Part shown: one piece after another, positions 6,130-6,563 of the stretch
How the letters are laid out: every line of letters begins with the position of its first letter
Numbering within the stretch: the first letter of the stretch is position 1
NCBI GenBank assembly: GCA_900542155.1
Contig: UQMD01000036.1
Location: forward strand, 1-6,563
Reading direction: 5' to 3'
Length of the DNA: 6,563 nucleotides
Source of the DNA: an uncultured Collinsella sp.
GTDB lineage: Bacteria; Actinomycetota; Coriobacteriia; Coriobacteriales; Coriobacteriaceae
Program-made: the position numbers and the translations under genes
The notes under the pieces: model-generated
Seen by the model: only the letters and a program-made list of their open reading frames with translations
Database searches by the model: none
What the model was told of the DNA's origin: nothing

Positions 6130-6160
6130 AAAAAGGAAAGGCCTCCATCGCTGGAGGCCT
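6130..6160 (-). terminator. Minus-strand intrinsic terminator, copy 1
   Basis: AGGCCTCCA (6139-6147) pairs perfectly with TGGAGGCCT (6152-6160) around a four-base loop. Read on the minus strand, the stem is followed by TTTCCTTTTT, as expected for a Rho-independent terminator. The plus-strand exit (AACAATT) has no T-tract. It sits behind the truncated tRNA-Val copy. Confidence 0.7.
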
Positions 6161-6170
6161 AACAATTCAG

Positions 6171-6188
6171 TGGTGGGCGATGAGGGAT
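6171..6188 (-). pseudogene. tRNA-Val 3'-end fragment (truncated duplicate)
   Basis: The 18 bases TGGTGGGCGATGAGGGAT are identical to 6358-6375 and correspond, on the minus strand, to the 3' T-stem strand, acceptor strand, discriminator and CCA of the tRNA-Val gene. The remainder of the tRNA is absent: the next bases are GC-rich and do not form a T-loop. It cannot make a tRNA. Confidence 0.75.
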
Positions 6189-6289
6189 GTCCGCGTGCGG
6201 CTGGCGCCGCCCGCGTCCCGCTTCGTCGCTCCGCTCCTCGCGTGCTGCGCTGGAAAACGCTTCGCGTTTCCTCAGCTCCGCACCCTGTC
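6189..6289. other. GC-rich hairpin-forming segment between the two repeat copies
   Basis: This 101-bp stretch replaces the body of the tRNA in copy 1. On the minus strand 6249-6276 folds as a 12-pair stem with one A bulge and one G-U pair around GAA. Bases 6193-6214 also fold (GCG/CGC and GCGGC/GCCGC around a four-base loop). It contains repeating CGCTTCG/CGCTCCG words. Frames running across it are byproducts of tRNA-like and GC-rich sequence; I see no gene. Confidence 0.45.
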
Positions 6290-6375
6290 GGGTTCGAATC
6301 CCTCTGCGATGGGCCCAAAAAAGAAAGGCCCCCATTGCTGGGAGCCTATCAAATCAGTGGTGGGCGATGAGGGAT
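6290..6375. repeat. Copy 2 of the duplicated module (contains the true tRNA-Val 3' end)
   Basis: This is the partner of the unit at 6103-6188. It starts with GGGTTCGAATCCC (6290-6302), continues through TGCGATGGGCC, an A-tract and the terminator hairpin 6326-6347, and ends within the tRNA-Val gene. The plus-strand T-arm-like start lacks a matching acceptor strand or CCA, so it is a relic or an attachment-site-like sequence rather than a second tRNA. Confidence 0.75.
6317..6347 (-). terminator. tRNA-Val terminator
   Basis: On the minus strand AGGCTCCCA and TGGGGGCCT pair over nine positions around GCAA, followed by TTTCTTTTTT. One pair is G-U on the minus strand but C-A on the plus strand, so the structure forms properly only in minus-strand RNA. 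It begins 11 nt after the encoded CCA of the tRNA. Confidence 0.85.
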
Positions 6376-6433
6376 TCGAACCCCCAGCCTTGTGCGTGTA
6401 AAGCACCTGCGCTAACCGTTGCGCCAATCGCCC
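6358..6433 (-). tRNA. tRNA-Val (anticodon UAC)
   Basis: The minus strand gives a complete cloverleaf of 73 nt plus an encoded CCA (6358-6360). The acceptor GGGCGAT/ATCGCCC forms seven pairs. The D-arm is GCGC/GCGC with loop AACGGTTA. The anticodon loop TTTACAC carries anticodon TAC after the invariant T33. The T-arm is GGGGG/CCCTC around TTCGAAT, with A as discriminator. The top pair of the anticodon stem (27-43) is a G/A mismatch, a minor oddity. UAC reads GUA and, with modification, other valine codons. Its 3' end is the source of the duplicated fragment to the left. Confidence 0.97.
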
Positions 6434-6443
6434 GTGCGGAGAG

Positions 6444-6452
6444 AGTATAGCA
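6444..6452 (-). promoter_or_regulatory. tRNA-Val promoter, extended -10
   Basis: The minus strand reads TGCTATACT here, an extended -10 element (TGN plus TATACT) whose 3' end lies 10 bases before the tRNA 5' end at 6433. Start would be near 6437, giving a leader of only a few nucleotides. No strong -35 is present at the standard distance (GGTGAA at 6467-6472 is the nearest). Confidence 0.6.
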
Positions 6453-6511
6453 AAACAATCGCCTCATTCACCTCATATCCATTAAAGGTAACTGGCGCGT
6501 GTCACAGCCCT

Positions 6512-6526
6512 TGATTCTCATTTTCA
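6512..6526. promoter_or_regulatory. Fur-box-like operator at the right edge
   Basis: TGATTCTCATTTTCA matches 11 of 14 informative positions of the Fur-family 7-1-7 pattern TGATAAT-N-ATTATCA. The flanks TTG and CAA lengthen the symmetry. It lies on the far side of the tRNA promoter, so it probably serves a gene starting beyond the window, such as an iron or other metal transporter. That target is inference; the regulator could be Fur, Zur or PerR. Confidence 0.4.
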
Positions 6527-6547
6527 TTGCAACAGCCTCAGGACTCA

Positions 6548-6563
6548 GCGCAACGCGTTGCGC
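6548..6563. repeat. Perfect 16-bp palindrome at the window edge
   Basis: GCGCAACGCGTTGCGC is fully self-complementary and runs to the last base, so a longer structure may continue outside. It could be an operator or part of a hairpin; nothing in the window decides this. Confidence 0.4.

Larger units (their letters stand above)
6103..6188. repeat. Copy 1 of a duplicated T-arm / terminator / tRNA 3'-end module
   Basis: This ~86-bp unit recurs about 187 bp downstream at 6290-6375, with ten or so substitutions and a one-base indel. In order it contains GGGTTCGAATCCC, a 13-mer identical to the T-arm of the intact tRNA-Val but on the opposite strand. Next come a purine-rich A-tract, the hairpin at 6139-6160, and TGGTGGGCGATGAGGGAT, the 3' end of the tRNA-Val gene read on the plus strand. 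The right boundary is abrupt, inside the tRNA T-arm. Confidence 0.75.

Noticed and set aside
5861..6375. CRISPR array or integron-like attachment array
   Set aside because: There are only two units, they are too long and lack regular short spacers, and no cas gene or integrase is present.
6055..6450. Several 66-87 codon frames around the tRNA, some containing RDSNPQP-like peptides
   Set aside because: They are translations of tRNA T-arm and acceptor sequence, a well-known source of false protein calls.

Overview
The window carries one coherent biosynthetic operon plus a gene-poor tail holding a tRNA and repeat-derived DNA. The GC-rich coding style (many C/G third positions), the argC-argJ-argB-argD order, an actinobacterial-looking ARG box, and the hairpin-rich, AT-richer spacers suggest an actinobacterium, most likely a gut Coriobacteriia member of the Collinsella type. 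That assignment is inference; no marker gene in the window fixes the taxon.

Layout. Positions 1-188 are a regulatory spacer with a 12-bp inverted repeat and several related half-sites. Positions 189-599 encode a small FMN-binding split-barrel (PNPOx family) protein. Positions 600-858 hold a very strong hairpin and then the argC control region, with two ARG-box-like sites whose centres lie 21 bp apart. Positions 859-5744 hold argC, argJ, argB and argD, all on the + strand. The three spacers (134, 81 and 69 nt) each contain an inverted repeat, and the argC-argJ spacer can form a larger structure followed by a T-tract.

How the genes work together. ArgB phosphorylates N-acetylglutamate, ArgC reduces the acyl phosphate to the semialdehyde, ArgD transaminates it to N-acetylornithine, and ArgJ moves the acetyl group back onto glutamate while releasing ornithine. 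This is the recycling (cyclic) route. ArgB has the N-terminal helix seen in arginine-inhibited enzymes, as expected when ArgB is the feedback-controlled step. argF, argG, argH and argR are not in the window.

The 613 bases from 5745 to 6357 hold no credible protein gene. They contain hairpins behind argD, a 217-bp non-coding segment bounded by 33-bp imperfect terminal inverted repeats (a MITE-like candidate), and two copies of an ~86-bp repeat made of a T-arm-like sequence, a minus-strand terminator and a tRNA 3' end. An intact tRNA-Val(UAC) follows on the minus strand. The right edge has a Fur-box-like site and a perfect 16-bp palindrome, which suggests a metal-regulated gene may begin just outside.

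The protein genes are ordinary. The parts worth attention are non-coding: the MITE-like element, the duplicated tRNA 3'-end/terminator module, the argC-argJ intergenic structure and the putative operators.
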